Below are positions 34,745 to 45,174 of a stretch of 64,000 nucleotides of DNA, one piece after another. Origin of the DNA: Rikenellaceae bacterium (GTDB lineage: Bacteria; Bacteroidota; Bacteroidia; Bacteroidales; Rikenellaceae); contig WRDF01000010.1 of NCBI GenBank assembly GCA_009783565.1, positions 1 to 64,000 of the forward strand, given 5' to 3'. A model generated the notes under the pieces. It was not told the origin of the DNA and made no database searches. It saw only the letters and a list, made by a program, of their open reading frames with translations. Made by a program: the position numbers and the translations under genes. Position 1 is the first letter of the stretch. The number at the start of each line of letters is the position of its first letter.

Positions 34745-35596
34745 TCAAACACGGTCAATTAATTGAAGCAACTCGTCGAGTTTGGGCGACAGGATTATCT
34801 CCGTGCGTCGGTTGCGGGCGCGGGCGTCGGCGCTCGTTCCGGCCGCAACGGGCAGCCACTCGCCCCTTCCGGCCGAAATAATACGCGACGGCTCGATGCC
34901 GCGATTCTCCAACAGCAGCCGCGTCACTGTCGTCGCGCGCATTACGCTCAGGTCGAGATTATCGCGCAGATGACCGCTCCCGCGATACGGCACGTCGTCG
35001 GTGTGTCCTTCGACCATAATGTCGATTTCGGGATTCGCCGCCAGCACTGCCGCCAAGTCGCGGATCGCCGTCCTGCCGTCGCGCTCTACCTCGAAACTCC
35101 CCGAACGGAATAGCAGCCTGTCGTCCATCGAGACATAGACCTTGCCGTCGCGCGTGGTGATCGACAGCCCTTTACCCTCGAATCCCAAAAGAGCGTCGGC
35201 CACTTTACGGCGTATCGATGCGAGAGCTTCTTCACGAGCACGCAGCAACCGCTCCAATTCCTCCACGCGCGTCGAACGTTCGTCGAGTTCGCGCTGGTTG
35301 GTCTCCAACTGGCGCAGCATTCGCGCAGCTTCGGCCGAACCGTCGGCCAACAACCTCTCGTAGCGTTGTTGCAGTTCGGCGTGTTTGTCCTGCAACAGCG
35401 CGAGTTCGGCTTGCAGACGTTCGTTCTCCTGCGCCAGACGGTCGTTGCGCGATATGAGTTCGCCGATGCGGTTGCGCGAAAAATCGACTTCGGTCTCTGC
35501 CGCCAACAGTCCCGCGCGCAGCAGGTTATACCGCTTCATCGACACGCACGATGCGCACGACGCGGCCACGAGTATGAGTACAAGCAATTTTTTCAT
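34745..35596 (-). CDS. OmpA-like peptidoglycan-binding lipoprotein with coiled coil
   Basis: Envelope protein of 283 residues thought to tether the outer membrane to the cell wall. The signal MKKLLVLILVAASCASC ends in a lipobox. Residues about 40-130 form a long coiled coil (RLAQENERLQAELALLQDKH, LEELERLLRAREEAL-type heptads). The C-terminal OmpA domain has DIMVEGHTDDVPYRGSG and NLDLSVMRATTVTRLLL, with the Asp and Arg that bind diaminopimelate. A MotB-like role is less likely since no transmembrane helix follows the signal. Confidence 0.88.
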   Translation of the reverse strand: MKKLLVLILVAASCASCVSMKRYNLLRAGLLAAETEVDFSRNRIGELISRNDRLAQENERLQAELALLQDKHAELQQRYERLLADGSAEAARMLRQLETNQRELDERSTRVEELERLLRAREEALASIRRKVADALLGFEGKGLSITTRDGKVYVSMDDRLLFRSGSFEVERDGRTAIRDLAAVLAANPEIDIMVEGHTDDVPYRGSGHLRDNLDLSVMRATTVTRLLLENRGIEPSRIISAGRGEWLPVAAGTSADARARNRRTEIILSPKLDELLQLIDRV

Positions 35597-35652
35597 CTGA
35601 CGCGTGCAGCTATATCAACAGGCGAATTTAGCGTTTTTTTCCGAAAAAACAG

Positions 35653-35660
35653 TAACTTTG
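35653..35660 (+). promoter_or_regulatory. -7 box TAACTTTG of the YbbR-coaE-folP operon
   Basis: TAACTTTG lies 25 bases before the ATG at 35685. The transcript start near 35667 rules out the ATG at 35604 as the true start. Confidence 0.55.
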
Positions 35661-35684
35661 TTAAAATTAACCGTCGTGAAAAAA

Positions 35685-36110
35685 ATGGCAGACAAATCCG
35701 GACCGGGCCGTTCGAAATGTGCCAAACGATTCAGTATCAGGCATCTTATATCGCCGGTGTTCATCGTTGTGCTGGCCATTTCGCTGTTCATGTGGCTGCT
35801 CACCAAGCTCAGCCACAGCTACACGACCGATATTGCGGTGACGGTGACGATTGACGAGCATCCGTTTCATGTCGAATGCGTGGCGCGCGGCACGGGTTAC
35901 AGCCTGCTTTATTACAATATTTTCGAACGGAACAGAGTGATCGCCGTGCGGTTGGGCGACATGGCGGCAACGCCTTCGACCGTGAATCCGGGCTATTATG
36001 TGATTTCGCCATCGGTGTTACAACAGATCATCTCCCGCAATATCAGCAACTTACAGATTGTTTCGCTCAGCACCGCTACGGAGTTTAACCCTAACCCTTC
36101 GCCGGAATGA
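35685..36110 (+). CDS. YbbR-like membrane-anchored protein
   Basis: A 141-residue protein with one N-terminal transmembrane helix (SPVFIVVLAISLFMWLLTKL) and an extracytoplasmic beta-rich part (DIAVTVTIDEHPFHVECVAR, then GTGYSLLYYNIFERNRVIAV). The layout resembles a single YbbR-type domain, and I recall such proteins just before coaE in Bacteroidales. Function unknown. Its stop overlaps the coaE ATG (ATGA), so the two are coupled. Confidence 0.7.
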   Translation: MADKSGPGRSKCAKRFSIRHLISPVFIVVLAISLFMWLLTKLSHSYTTDIAVTVTIDEHPFHVECVARGTGYSLLYYNIFERNRVIAVRLGDMAATPSTVNPGYYVISPSVLQQIISRNISNLQIVSLSTATEFNPNPSPE

Positions 36111-36730
36111 TCCGCGTGGGCCTTACCGGCGGGATCGGCAGCGGCAAGAGTACTGTAGGGCGCATTTTCGAGACGCTCGGCGCACCCGTTTATCATACCG
36201 ATCCGCGTGCGCGCGAGTTGATGGTGTCCGACCCCGAGCTGGTGCGCGAGTTGGTGGCGATACTCGGCGGCGGGGCTTATTTGCCTGATGGCGAGTTGGA
36301 TAAGGCGTATGTGGCCTCACGTATTTTCGCCGACCGTGAGTTGCTTGCGCAAGTAAATGCGGCGGTGCATCCCCGTGTGGCGCGCGATTTCGAGCGGTGG
36401 GCCGACAGTTTCGAGAAGCGCGGTGATATACCTTATATTATAATGGAGTGTGCGATCCTGTTCGAGAGCGGCTTCGATGAATTGGTGGATTACTCCATAA
36501 CGGTGAGCGCCCCCCTCGACGAGCGCGTGGGGCGTGCGGTACAGCGCGATGCGGCAGACCCTGACGACATACGCCGCCGCATGGCCAACCAGATGACCGA
36601 CGCCGAGCGCGAATCGCGTACCGATTTCATTCTGCATAATTCCGACCATGACATGGTGTTGCCGGGCGTGTTGGAGTTGCACGAGAGGTTTATGGTAATA
36701 TATATCGAGAATGACGCTGAAAATAACTAA
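36107..36730 (+). CDS. coaE: Dephospho-CoA kinase
   Basis: Last step of coenzyme A synthesis. The 207-residue protein has the P-loop VGLTGGIGSGKSTVGRIF at the N terminus, YHTDPRARELM, the HPRVARDFERW segment and a lid region with RRMANQMTDAERESRTDFIL. It is coupled by overlaps to the genes on both sides: 4 bp with the YbbR-like gene and 20 bp with folP. Confidence 0.96.
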   Translation: MIRVGLTGGIGSGKSTVGRIFETLGAPVYHTDPRARELMVSDPELVRELVAILGGGAYLPDGELDKAYVASRIFADRELLAQVNAAVHPRVARDFERWADSFEKRGDIPYIIMECAILFESGFDELVDYSITVSAPLDERVGRAVQRDAADPDDIRRRMANQMTDAERESRTDFILHNSDHDMVLPGVLELHERFMVIYIENDAENN

Positions 36731-37598
36731 TGCCGCGTTCGACTTTTCCATGCCGGCGGTAATGGCGATTATCAACGTCACGCCCGATTCTTTCTGGGAG
36801 GGCAGCCGTCGCATTACAGACGACGATATTCTGCGCGCCATTGAGACGGCAGCGGAGGAAGGCGCAGCAATACTCGACATAGGCGGTTATTCGTCGCGAC
36901 CCGGAGCGGCGGATGTTTCTGCCGACGAAGAGCAGCGGCGCGTGGCGCGCGGTGTGCGCATTGCGCGTGAGCGGTTTCCGCAGATGGCAGTCTCCATAGA
37001 TACGTTTCGCTCGGAAGTGGCGCAGCGCATAGTCGAGGAGTTCGGCGCGGTGATCGTGAATGATATTTCGGCGGGCGCGCTCGATGCTCGGATGATTACG
37101 ACGGTCGCCGGGCTGGGCCTGCCGTACATCGCGATGCACATGCGCGCGAGGCCCGCTACGATGCAACAACATACGGCGTATGAGGATATTGCAGGTGAAG
37201 TGCGCGATTATTTTACGGCGAAGATCGCGGAGTTGCGCGCAGCAGGGATTCGCGAAATTATCATCGACCCCGGATTCGGCTTCGCCAAAACTACGCGGCA
37301 GAACTACGAGTTGCTGGGCGCGATGGACACGCTGTCGGCGCTCAGATGTCCGCTGCTGGCCGGAGTTTCACGCAAATCGATGATCTACAAGGTATTGGAG
37401 ACCTCGCCCGAAGATGCGCTCGCCGGAACTGCCGCTCTGCATTGGGAGGCGCTGCACAAGGGAGCGTCGATCCTGCGCGCCCACGATGTACGCGAGGCGG
37501 TGCAGGTAGTGCGGTTGTTCTCATATTATAAGGAAGTGGCGGATGAGATTTCAGGCACGCCGTCGGCGGCGGGTCGTCTGAGCGGAGCGAAGAAATAG
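36711..37598 (+). CDS. folP: Dihydropteroate synthase
   Basis: Joins p-aminobenzoate to hydroxymethyl-dihydropterin diphosphate in folate synthesis, the sulfonamide target. The 295-residue protein has the first loop AIINVTPDSFWEGSRR, the pterin-binding ILDIGGYSSRPGA, DPGFGFAKTTRQNYELL and AGVSRKSMIYK. It overlaps coaE by 20 bp. The last 15 or so codons (GTPSAAGRLSGAKK) are encoded by DNA that includes 18 bp identical to repeat E (GGCACGCCGTCGGCGGCG at 37554-37571), so the C terminus was probably supplied by a repeat insertion. Confidence 0.96.
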   Translation: MTLKITNAAFDFSMPAVMAIINVTPDSFWEGSRRITDDDILRAIETAAEEGAAILDIGGYSSRPGAADVSADEEQRRVARGVRIARERFPQMAVSIDTFRSEVAQRIVEEFGAVIVNDISAGALDARMITTVAGLGLPYIAMHMRARPATMQQHTAYEDIAGEVRDYFTAKIAELRAAGIREIIIDPGFGFAKTTRQNYELLGAMDTLSALRCPLLAGVSRKSMIYKVLETSPEDALAGTAALHWEALHKGASILRAHDVREAVQVVRLFSYYKEVADEISGTPSAAGRLSGAKK

Positions 37599-37755
37599 CG
37601 ACCCGCCGCGTGGGGCGGCGACGTGCCGCAGGACTTTCGCAAAAAGACACGAAAGCCCGACCTGCCGGTTGTCATTGCGGGCTTGCTGTAATCCAACGCA
37701 GGTAAGAGATTGTGGTTCGGAAGCGGCAATGACAAATCAAAACACGCGCGCGTGC
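37599..37755. repeat. Mosaic of repeats E, D and A
   Basis: E (GACCCGCCGCGTGGGGCGGCG with a GACTTTCGC/GAAAG hairpin) runs to 37655. Inverse D (CGACCTGCCGG) is at 37659-37668, then A (TGTCATTGCGGGCTTG to GCAATGACA) at 37670-37735 and the other D piece (ACACGCGCGCGTG) at 37741-37754. A therefore sits inside D. Confidence 0.7.
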
Positions 37756-37768
37756 AAAAGATTTTTGT

Positions 37769-38434
37769 ATGAAAAAGAAAATGATAGAGGTCTCTGACCT
37801 TACGAAAAGTTATGGCGAGGTGCACGTGCTGCGCGGACTGTCGCTTGCGGTCGCCGAAGGCGAAGTGATCTCGATAGTGGGGCCGAGCGGCGCGGGAAAG
37901 ACCACTCTGTTGCAGATCATAGGCACGCTGAGCGCGGCCGACGGGGGTAGCGTCGTGGTGGATGGGGTGGCTGTGGAACGGCTCGGTGACCGTGACCTGT
38001 CGCGTTTTCGCAACGAGAAAATAGGGTTCGTGTTCCAGTTCCATCATCTGCTGCCCGAGTTCACCGCATTCGAGAATGTCTGCATTCCGGGCTACATCGG
38101 CGGTCGCGACCGCGGCGAAGTTGAAAAACGTGCCTGCGAACTGATACACATGCTCGGCATGGAGCATCGTGCGACGCATAAGCCTGCCGAGCTTAGCGGC
38201 GGCGAACAGCAACGCATCGCCATCGCTCGCGCTCTGATAAATTCGCCGGCCGTGCTGTTAGCCGACGAGCCGTCGGGTAACCTCGACACGCGCAACCGCG
38301 ACGAAATACACCGCCTGTTCTTCGACCTGCGCGAGCGGCTGGGGCAGACCATCGTCATCGTGACCCACGACGAAAGCCTTGCCGCGATGGCCGACCGCAG
38401 GATCACGATGCAAGACGGACTAATAAGTGGATAA
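37769..38434 (+). CDS. ABC transporter ATP-binding protein, LolD/MacB type
   Basis: Cytosolic ATPase of an export or lipoprotein-release ABC system, 221 residues. Walker A is [11 protein letters not shown], the signature [15 protein letters not shown], Walker [13 protein letters not shown], and the switch IVTHDE. The [16 protein letters not shown] stretch is typical of the LolD/MacB group. No permease gene is adjacent, so the partner is elsewhere. Its stop overlaps the next gene (TAATG), indicating coupling. An alternative start is the Met at codon 5. Confidence 0.93.
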   Translation: MKKKMIEVSDLTKSYGEVHVLRGLSLAVAEGEVISIVGPSGAGKTTLLQIIGTLSAADGGSVVVDGVAVERLGDRDLSRFRNEKIGFVFQFHHLLPEFTAFENVCIPGYIGGRDRGEVEKRACELIHMLGMEHRATHKPAELSGGEQQRIAIARALINSPAVLLADEPSGNLDTRNRDEIHRLFFDLRERLGQTIVIVTHDESLAAMADRRITMQDGLISG

Positions 38435-39207
38435 TGATGACCCACGACGATCTGCGCGAACTGCTCGAACGGTTGCACAATAAATATAATAGGCCGGAGT
38501 TTATCGAGGATGACCCTGTAAGCATCCCGCATCGCTATGCGGCGCGCGGCGACCGCGAGATCGCCGGTTTTTTGGCTGCGACCATCGCGTGGGGCAACCG
38601 TAAGGCCATTCTGAAAAGTGCGCGCCGTATGATGACGCTTATGGACGATGCGCCGCACGATTTTGTCGTGAACGCGTCGCAGGCCGAACTTGCGCGGCTT
38701 GCAGAATTTGTCCACCGCACGTTCAACGGCGGCGATCTGCTGACGTTCGTGCGCTCGTTGCGCCGCCTCGAAGAAAAGCACGGCGGCATCGGTCGGTTTT
38801 TCGAGAGTGTGTGGGAGCGCACGGGCGATATGCGGCAGACGCTGGCGGCGTTCCACGACGAATTTTTTGCCCTTGACCACCTGCCGCGATGCCGTAAACA
38901 TGTCTCGTCGGTGGCGAGCGGTGCGGCATGCAAACGGCTCAATATGTATCTGCGGTGGATGGTGCGGTGCGACGGGCGCGGCGTGGATTTCGGGCTGTGG
39001 GAGACGATTCCGCCGAGTGCGCTCATGTTACCGTTAGACGTGCATGCGGGTAATATGGGACGTGCGCTGGGGTTGCTCGCACGTCGTCAAAACGATTGGA
39101 AAGCGGTGGAGGAGATAACCGCCGCGCTGCGTTCGTATGACCCGAACGACCCCGTGCGCTACGATTTTGCGCTCTTCGGCGCAGGCGTGGACGGGTATTT
39201 GAAATGA
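38434..39207 (+). CDS. TIGR02757 family protein (DUF2400)
   Basis: A 257-residue helical protein that matches the TIGR02757 family, common in Bacteroidetes and some epsilon-proteobacteria, with distant similarity to HhH-type DNA glycosylases but no proven role. Recognisable segments are YNRPEFIEDDPVSIPHRYAA, FLAATIAWGNRKAILKSARR and RCDGRGVDFGLWETIPPSAL. It directly overlaps the LolD-like gene, an arrangement without an obvious functional reason. Confidence 0.85.
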   Translation: MMTHDDLRELLERLHNKYNRPEFIEDDPVSIPHRYAARGDREIAGFLAATIAWGNRKAILKSARRMMTLMDDAPHDFVVNASQAELARLAEFVHRTFNGGDLLTFVRSLRRLEEKHGGIGRFFESVWERTGDMRQTLAAFHDEFFALDHLPRCRKHVSSVASGAACKRLNMYLRWMVRCDGRGVDFGLWETIPPSALMLPLDVHAGNMGRALGLLARRQNDWKAVEEITAALRSYDPNDPVRYDFALFGAGVDGYLK

Positions 39208-39218
39208 AATAGGTCGAT

Positions 39219-39250
39219 AAAAAACAGCCGCAACATTTCTGTCGCGGCTC
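39219..39250 (-). terminator. Terminator of tRNA-Met
   Basis: On the minus strand AGCCGC and GCGGCT form a stem around a 12-nt loop and are followed by GTTTTTT, 2 nt after the tRNA end. Confidence 0.75.
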
Positions 39251-39251
39251 G

Positions 39252-39325
39252 TAGCGAGACGGGGACTTGAACCCCGGACCTTCGGATTATGAATCCGACG
39301 CTCTAACCAGCTGAGCTATCTCGCC
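39252..39325 (-). tRNA. tRNA-Met (anticodon CAT)
   Basis: On the minus strand the acceptor GGCGAGA pairs with TCTCGCT (one G-U), the anticodon loop TTCATAA gives CAT, and the T arm is CGGGGTTCAAGTCCCCG. It has G1-U72 rather than the unpaired C1 of initiator tRNA, so it is elongator Met; an Ile2 tRNA modified to lysidine cannot be fully excluded by eye. Confidence 0.92.
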
Positions 39326-39338
39326 GTTTTTGCAGGGA

Positions 39339-39369
39339 CAAAAGTAGTAATTATTTTATTCCCGCCAAA
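39339..39369 (-). promoter_or_regulatory. Promoter of tRNA-Met (TTTG-N19-TACTTTTG)
   Basis: Read on the minus strand, TTTG (39369-39366) and TACTTTTG (39346-39339) are 19 nt apart, ending 13 nt before the tRNA. Confidence 0.75.
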
Positions 39370-39385
39370 ACTTTCGACCGTTATT

Positions 39386-39595
39386 TGTCATTGCGGCCTC
39401 CGCGCCGCAATCTCAATGAGCAAAAGCGAGATTGCGGGTCAAGCCCGCAATGACATTCGGCAGGTCGGTAAAATACATGCGCGTGTGGCACGCCGTCGGC
39501 GGCGAAAGACGCGAAATGAAATGTAGCGTCCAGCCGCGTGGGGCGGCGTGCCGCGCGGTTTTCGCAACGCGAAAATCCGCTCTACCGAGACACAA
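39386..39595. repeat. Mosaic of repeats A, D and E upstream of tRNA-Met
   Basis: A (39386-39455, TGTCATTGCGG to AGCCCGCAATGACA) is followed by inverse D (TTCGGCAGGTCGGTAAAATA with GCGCGTGTG), then a full E block from 39487 (GGCACGCCGTCGGCGGCGAA) with a GCGGTTTTCGC/GCGAAAATCCGC hairpin near 39557-39581. Confidence 0.75.
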
Positions 39596-39629
39596 TAAAA
39601 AGAGGAGGCATCAATTCCGACGCCTCCTC
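39596..39629 (-). terminator. Terminator of ppdK
   Basis: On the minus strand GAGGAGGC and GCCTCCTC enclose a 12-nt loop and are followed by TTTTTATT. Confidence 0.8.
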
Positions 39630-39645
39630 CCTTCAATGAAAAATT

Positions 39646-42384
<2,739 letters not shown>

Positions 42385-42427
42385 CGTCCTTGCTCTATAT
42401 TGTTTAACATTCTTACGATTCAGAGTG

Positions 42428-42458
42428 CGAATATACGGCTTATCTGCGAAACGACAAA
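42428..42458 (-). promoter_or_regulatory. ppdK promoter (TTTG-N19-TATATTCG)
   Basis: On the minus strand TTTG (42458-42455) and TATATTCG (42435-42428, one mismatch to TAnnTTTG) are 19 nt apart, about 45 nt upstream of the ATG. Confidence 0.6.
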
Positions 42459-42514
42459 ATAACAAAATGACTATAAAATTCTGCCGTAAATGTGCGGTTT
42501 GAATAAAAACTTAT

Positions 42515-42522
42515 TATATTTG
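42515..42522 (+). promoter_or_regulatory. -7 box TATATTTG of the membrane-protein pair
   Basis: TATATTTG lies 42 bases before the ATG at 42565 and excludes the upstream in-frame ATG at 42490. The -33 region is weak. Confidence 0.55.
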
Positions 42523-42564
42523 TCGGCAGTAAGCAACCTTAACCAATTTAATTCTGAAAAGACT

Positions 42565-43245
42565 ATGGACAAAAATCTTCAACATTGGCAGCAGAAAACA
42601 AATCCGATCTGGATTGCAGTTCTGCTTTTCGCAATCGGCGGAGCGCTCTATCCGTTTGCGAGCTCTTTTCATTCGGTAAGCAGTTCGGTAACCGGACTGG
42701 CAAACACTGCTGCGGCATTCACAGGCGGAAAAGCTGTCAGCACATTCAGCATCTGGGGACTTTTGAAGTGGGTGTTCCTGTTGGCCGCTCTCGCAGGGTA
42801 TGCGCTCTTTATCATCAGTCTGGGTAATTTCCGTACGATACTCGACGCAAAAGACGGCGAGGCGGTCGGTAAAGTGCGCACCGGAGCGTTGCTCCACGTT
42901 GTCGCTTATTTATGCCTGTTCTTGGGTATGCTGTTCTGGACAAAGTTTTTCACTATTTGTTCCAGCATAGTAAGCATTATCGCGTTCATTATGATGCTTA
43001 TGGGATACAGTGCATTGAAGAATTCATCGACGTTCCCTGCAAAAGCGCGTAAAGGTGCATCGCATCTATTCCTGTCGATGATCCTTTCTGTCGTAGCGAT
43101 AGGTTTGATACTGCTTTTGGGCTGGATTCCGATTTTGGGAGCTGTTATAGTCCTGATCGCCGGTATCATCGCCCTGATCGCCTACATCTTCGTTTTCGTG
43201 GGTTGGGCGGCGATCAAGAACGCAGATCCGAAAGTTCTCGCGTAA
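42565..43245 (+). CDS. Multi-pass membrane protein, tandem paralog 1
   Basis: A 226-residue inner-membrane protein with about five hydrophobic helices (NPIWIAVLLFAIGGALYPFA, LLKWVFLLAALAGYALFIIS, VVAYLCLFLGMLFWTKFFTI, ILSVVAIGLILLLGWIPILG and GAVIVLIAGIIALIAYIFVF). Cytosolic loops hold FRTILDAKDGEAVGKVRTGA and ALKNSSTFPAKARKGAS. The next gene shares these loops closely, and the stretch before both start codons is also alike, so the pair arose by tandem duplication including the leader. No family recognised with certainty. Confidence 0.75.
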   Translation: MDKNLQHWQQKTNPIWIAVLLFAIGGALYPFASSFHSVSSSVTGLANTAAAFTGGKAVSTFSIWGLLKWVFLLAALAGYALFIISLGNFRTILDAKDGEAVGKVRTGALLHVVAYLCLFLGMLFWTKFFTICSSIVSIIAFIMMLMGYSALKNSSTFPAKARKGASHLFLSMILSVVAIGLILLLGWIPILGAVIVLIAGIIALIAYIFVFVGWAAIKNADPKVLA

Positions 43246-43271
43246 GCTAGGGGACTTCGAACTTGTTATAT

Positions 43272-43307
43272 GGGGTCTGTTGACGCAAATTCGTGTCAGC
43301 AGACCCC
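43272..43307 (+). promoter_or_regulatory. 15-bp stem-loop between the paralogs
   Basis: GGGGTCTGTTGACGC pairs with GTGTCAGCAGACCCC (two G-U pairs) around a 6-nt loop. It lies 17 bases before the second ATG and could limit read-through or occlude the start. The TTGAC/GTCAGC stem core resembles the hairpin at 375-439. Confidence 0.5.
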
Positions 43308-43323
43308 TAATTCCGAAAAGACG

Positions 43324-44043
43324 ATGGACGATGCTTTCATAAAATTGCAACTTTGGCGGCGTAGGACAAGTCTGATTTGGATTGCGGTTCTGATTCAAGT
43401 AATCGGCGGACTACTTTTTCAGGTGATCGGCGGAATTTTACAGATCGCACGGGTTGAGCCTTCTTCTATTTTCAGTATCTGGCCGGTTTTGGCGCTGCTT
43501 GGGTTGGCTATCATCACAGGGCTTGTGCTCTATATTGTCGGTCTGGGTAGATTCCGGACGATACTCAATGCGAAAGACGGCAAAGCAATCGGCAAAGTGC
43601 GTACCGGGGCGTTGCTTCCGGCCATCGGCTTAGGATGTGTGATCTTTGGTGTTGTGCTTGGCCTCATTTTGAAGAATTTTCTTGCCGTTGTCTCCGTTAT
43701 ATTACTGGCGGTTTCAGTCATCGGTTTTCTGATATTAGTCATCATCGCGATTGTCAAGACGATTGAGGGATTTTATGCGTTGAAGAATTCATCGACGTTC
43801 CCTGTAAAGGCACGCGGCGGAGCGTCGTATCTCTTCGTATCGACGATTCTCGGTGTCGCAATGGTAGGTTTGGCATTTATTTTGGGATTGATTTCAGGCT
43901 TACATGCGGGCTTGCATTTGGATTTGAGTCCGGCTTTCGAAGTTGTGTCCTATGTGATTGGCCTAATCGGCGGTATGTTTATACTCATCCTCACTCTCAT
44001 GGGCTGGGCATGGATCAGGAATGCCGATCCGAACGTCGTTTAG
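43324..44043 (+). CDS. Multi-pass membrane protein, tandem paralog 2
   Basis: A 239-residue inner-membrane protein with five or six hydrophobic helices. Compared with its neighbour it keeps the loops FRTILNAKDGKAIGKVRTGA and ALKNSSTFPVKARGGASYLF and the end WAWIRNADPNV. The start MDDAFIKLQLWRRRTSLIWI is chosen by analogy with the first copy; the upstream ATG at 43270 overlaps the stem-loop. Function unknown. A perfect hairpin follows the stop. Confidence 0.75.
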   Translation: MDDAFIKLQLWRRRTSLIWIAVLIQVIGGLLFQVIGGILQIARVEPSSIFSIWPVLALLGLAIITGLVLYIVGLGRFRTILNAKDGKAIGKVRTGALLPAIGLGCVIFGVVLGLILKNFLAVVSVILLAVSVIGFLILVIIAIVKTIEGFYALKNSSTFPVKARGGASYLFVSTILGVAMVGLAFILGLISGLHAGLHLDLSPAFEVVSYVIGLIGGMFILILTLMGWAWIRNADPNVV

Positions 44044-44068
44044 GAGGACTTGAACTTTAATGAATGAG

Positions 44069-44098
44069 CAAGTCCGGCGTGTTCGCACGCCGGACTTG
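44069..44098 (+). terminator. 13-bp hairpin with UUCG loop
   Basis: CAAGTCCGGCGTG and CACGCCGGACTTG enclose TTCG, a very stable tetraloop. It lacks a clear T run afterwards, so it may be a transcript-end stabiliser as much as a terminator. It precedes the methyltransferase ATG by 22 nt. Confidence 0.6.
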
Positions 44099-44120
44099 TG
44101 GTATTATAATAATTATTCGT

Positions 44121-44903
44121 ATGCCGACAAAAGCCGACATATTGCTCGTAAGGTCGCTCGGCGACAAAAAAGGGCGCGCCGAACACGGATTATTCATGGT
44201 CGAAGGGCCGAAACTCGTAAGCGAAGCGCTCATATCGACCCTCCGTGTACGCCGTGTTTTTGTGGCGCGTGAATACGCGGAAGAATTCGCGATGGCTTGC
44301 CGGGCGGGTAGCCATTCAACAGATTCGGTGCAGGGCATTGTAGAGGAGGTGAGCCGTAAAGACCTCGAACGGATGAGCGGTCTGCGCACTCCGCAGGGCG
44401 TTCTGGCGCTTGTAGAGATCCCGCGTCATGCCATGCCTGCGCCCGAAAACCTGCGCATGCGCCTCTCGCTCGCGCTCGACGACATTCAGGACCCAGGTAA
44501 TCTGGGGACGATACTTCGCACTGCCGACTGGTTCGGCATCGGCGATGTGTTCTGCTCGCCCGCGACGGCCGATTGCTTCAATTCCAAGGCCGTGCAGGCG
44601 TCGATGGGCGCAGTGTTACGTGTGCGGGTACATTACACCGCGCTGCCCGACCTGCTTGTGCGCTACGCGGGGCTGCCGGTTTACGGCGCATTGCTCGACG
44701 GCGAAAATATCTACGATACCGACCTAACGCCGCACGGAATCATTGTCGTCGGCAACGAGGGGAGCGGCATTTCGCCGGCGGTCGCCGCAGCCGTCACCCG
44801 TAAACTCTTCATCCCGCCTTATGCCAACGCCGGCTGCACTTCGGAGTCTCTCAACGTTGCGGCGGCAACGTCTATCATCTGCTACGAGTTCCGGAGGCCG
44901 TGA
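44121..44903 (+). CDS. TrmH/SpoU family RNA 2'-O-methyltransferase
   Basis: Knotted SAM-dependent methyltransferase acting on rRNA or tRNA, 260 residues. An N-terminal substrate-binding domain (RAEHGLFMVEGPKLVSEALI) precedes SPOUT motifs: LDDIQDPGNLGTILRTADWF, IIVVGNEGSGISPAV and LFIPPYANAGCTSESLNVAA. The start at 44121 follows the hairpin; an earlier ATG at 44064 encodes the hairpin itself. Which nucleotide it methylates is not deducible. Confidence 0.9.
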   Translation: MPTKADILLVRSLGDKKGRAEHGLFMVEGPKLVSEALISTLRVRRVFVAREYAEEFAMACRAGSHSTDSVQGIVEEVSRKDLERMSGLRTPQGVLALVEIPRHAMPAPENLRMRLSLALDDIQDPGNLGTILRTADWFGIGDVFCSPATADCFNSKAVQASMGAVLRVRVHYTALPDLLVRYAGLPVYGALLDGENIYDTDLTPHGIIVVGNEGSGISPAVAAAVTRKLFIPPYANAGCTSESLNVAAATSIICYEFRRP

Positions 44904-44930
44904 CCTCCACTTGCCGTATATGCTCGGATT

Positions 44931-45078
44931 CGTCATTACGAGGGCTTTACGCCCGAAGCAATCCGGAAATGAAAAAGATACTGGATTGCTTCGCCTTTCA
45001 GGCTCGCAATGACGAGCGACACGAGACTGCGGATCGAGTCCGCAGTGACAAAGAAATTGCAAAACACACGCGTGTTTT
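44931..45078. repeat. Repeats B, A and D upstream of PFOR
   Basis: B (44931-45014) has a diverged left arm (CGTCATTACGAGGGC) and an intact right arm (CTGGATTGCTTCGCCTTTCA). A short A copy (GACTGCGGATCGAGTCCGCA) follows at 45023-45050, then the D palindrome AAAACACACGCGTGTTTT (45061-45078), which abuts the PFOR -33 element. Confidence 0.75.
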
Positions 45079-45107
45079 GGCGGTCACGGTTTTTTATAGT
45101 ACATTTG
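45076..45107 (+). promoter_or_regulatory. PFOR promoter (TTTG-N20-TACATTTG)
   Basis: TTTG at 45076-45079 and TACATTTG at 45100-45107. The -33 element is formed by the end of the repeat-D palindrome, so the repeat has become part of the promoter. Confidence 0.7.
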
Positions 45108-45174
45108 TGTGCCTTTTGTGAAAGGAGTGTGAAACGAAAAACAGCAAACAAGTAAAACACTGATAATCAAGGAA

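Noticed and set aside
39252..39325. tRNA-Met as an integration site of a mobile element
   Set aside because: The flanks hold only dispersed repeats and ordinary genes; no integrase and no duplicated tRNA 3' end.
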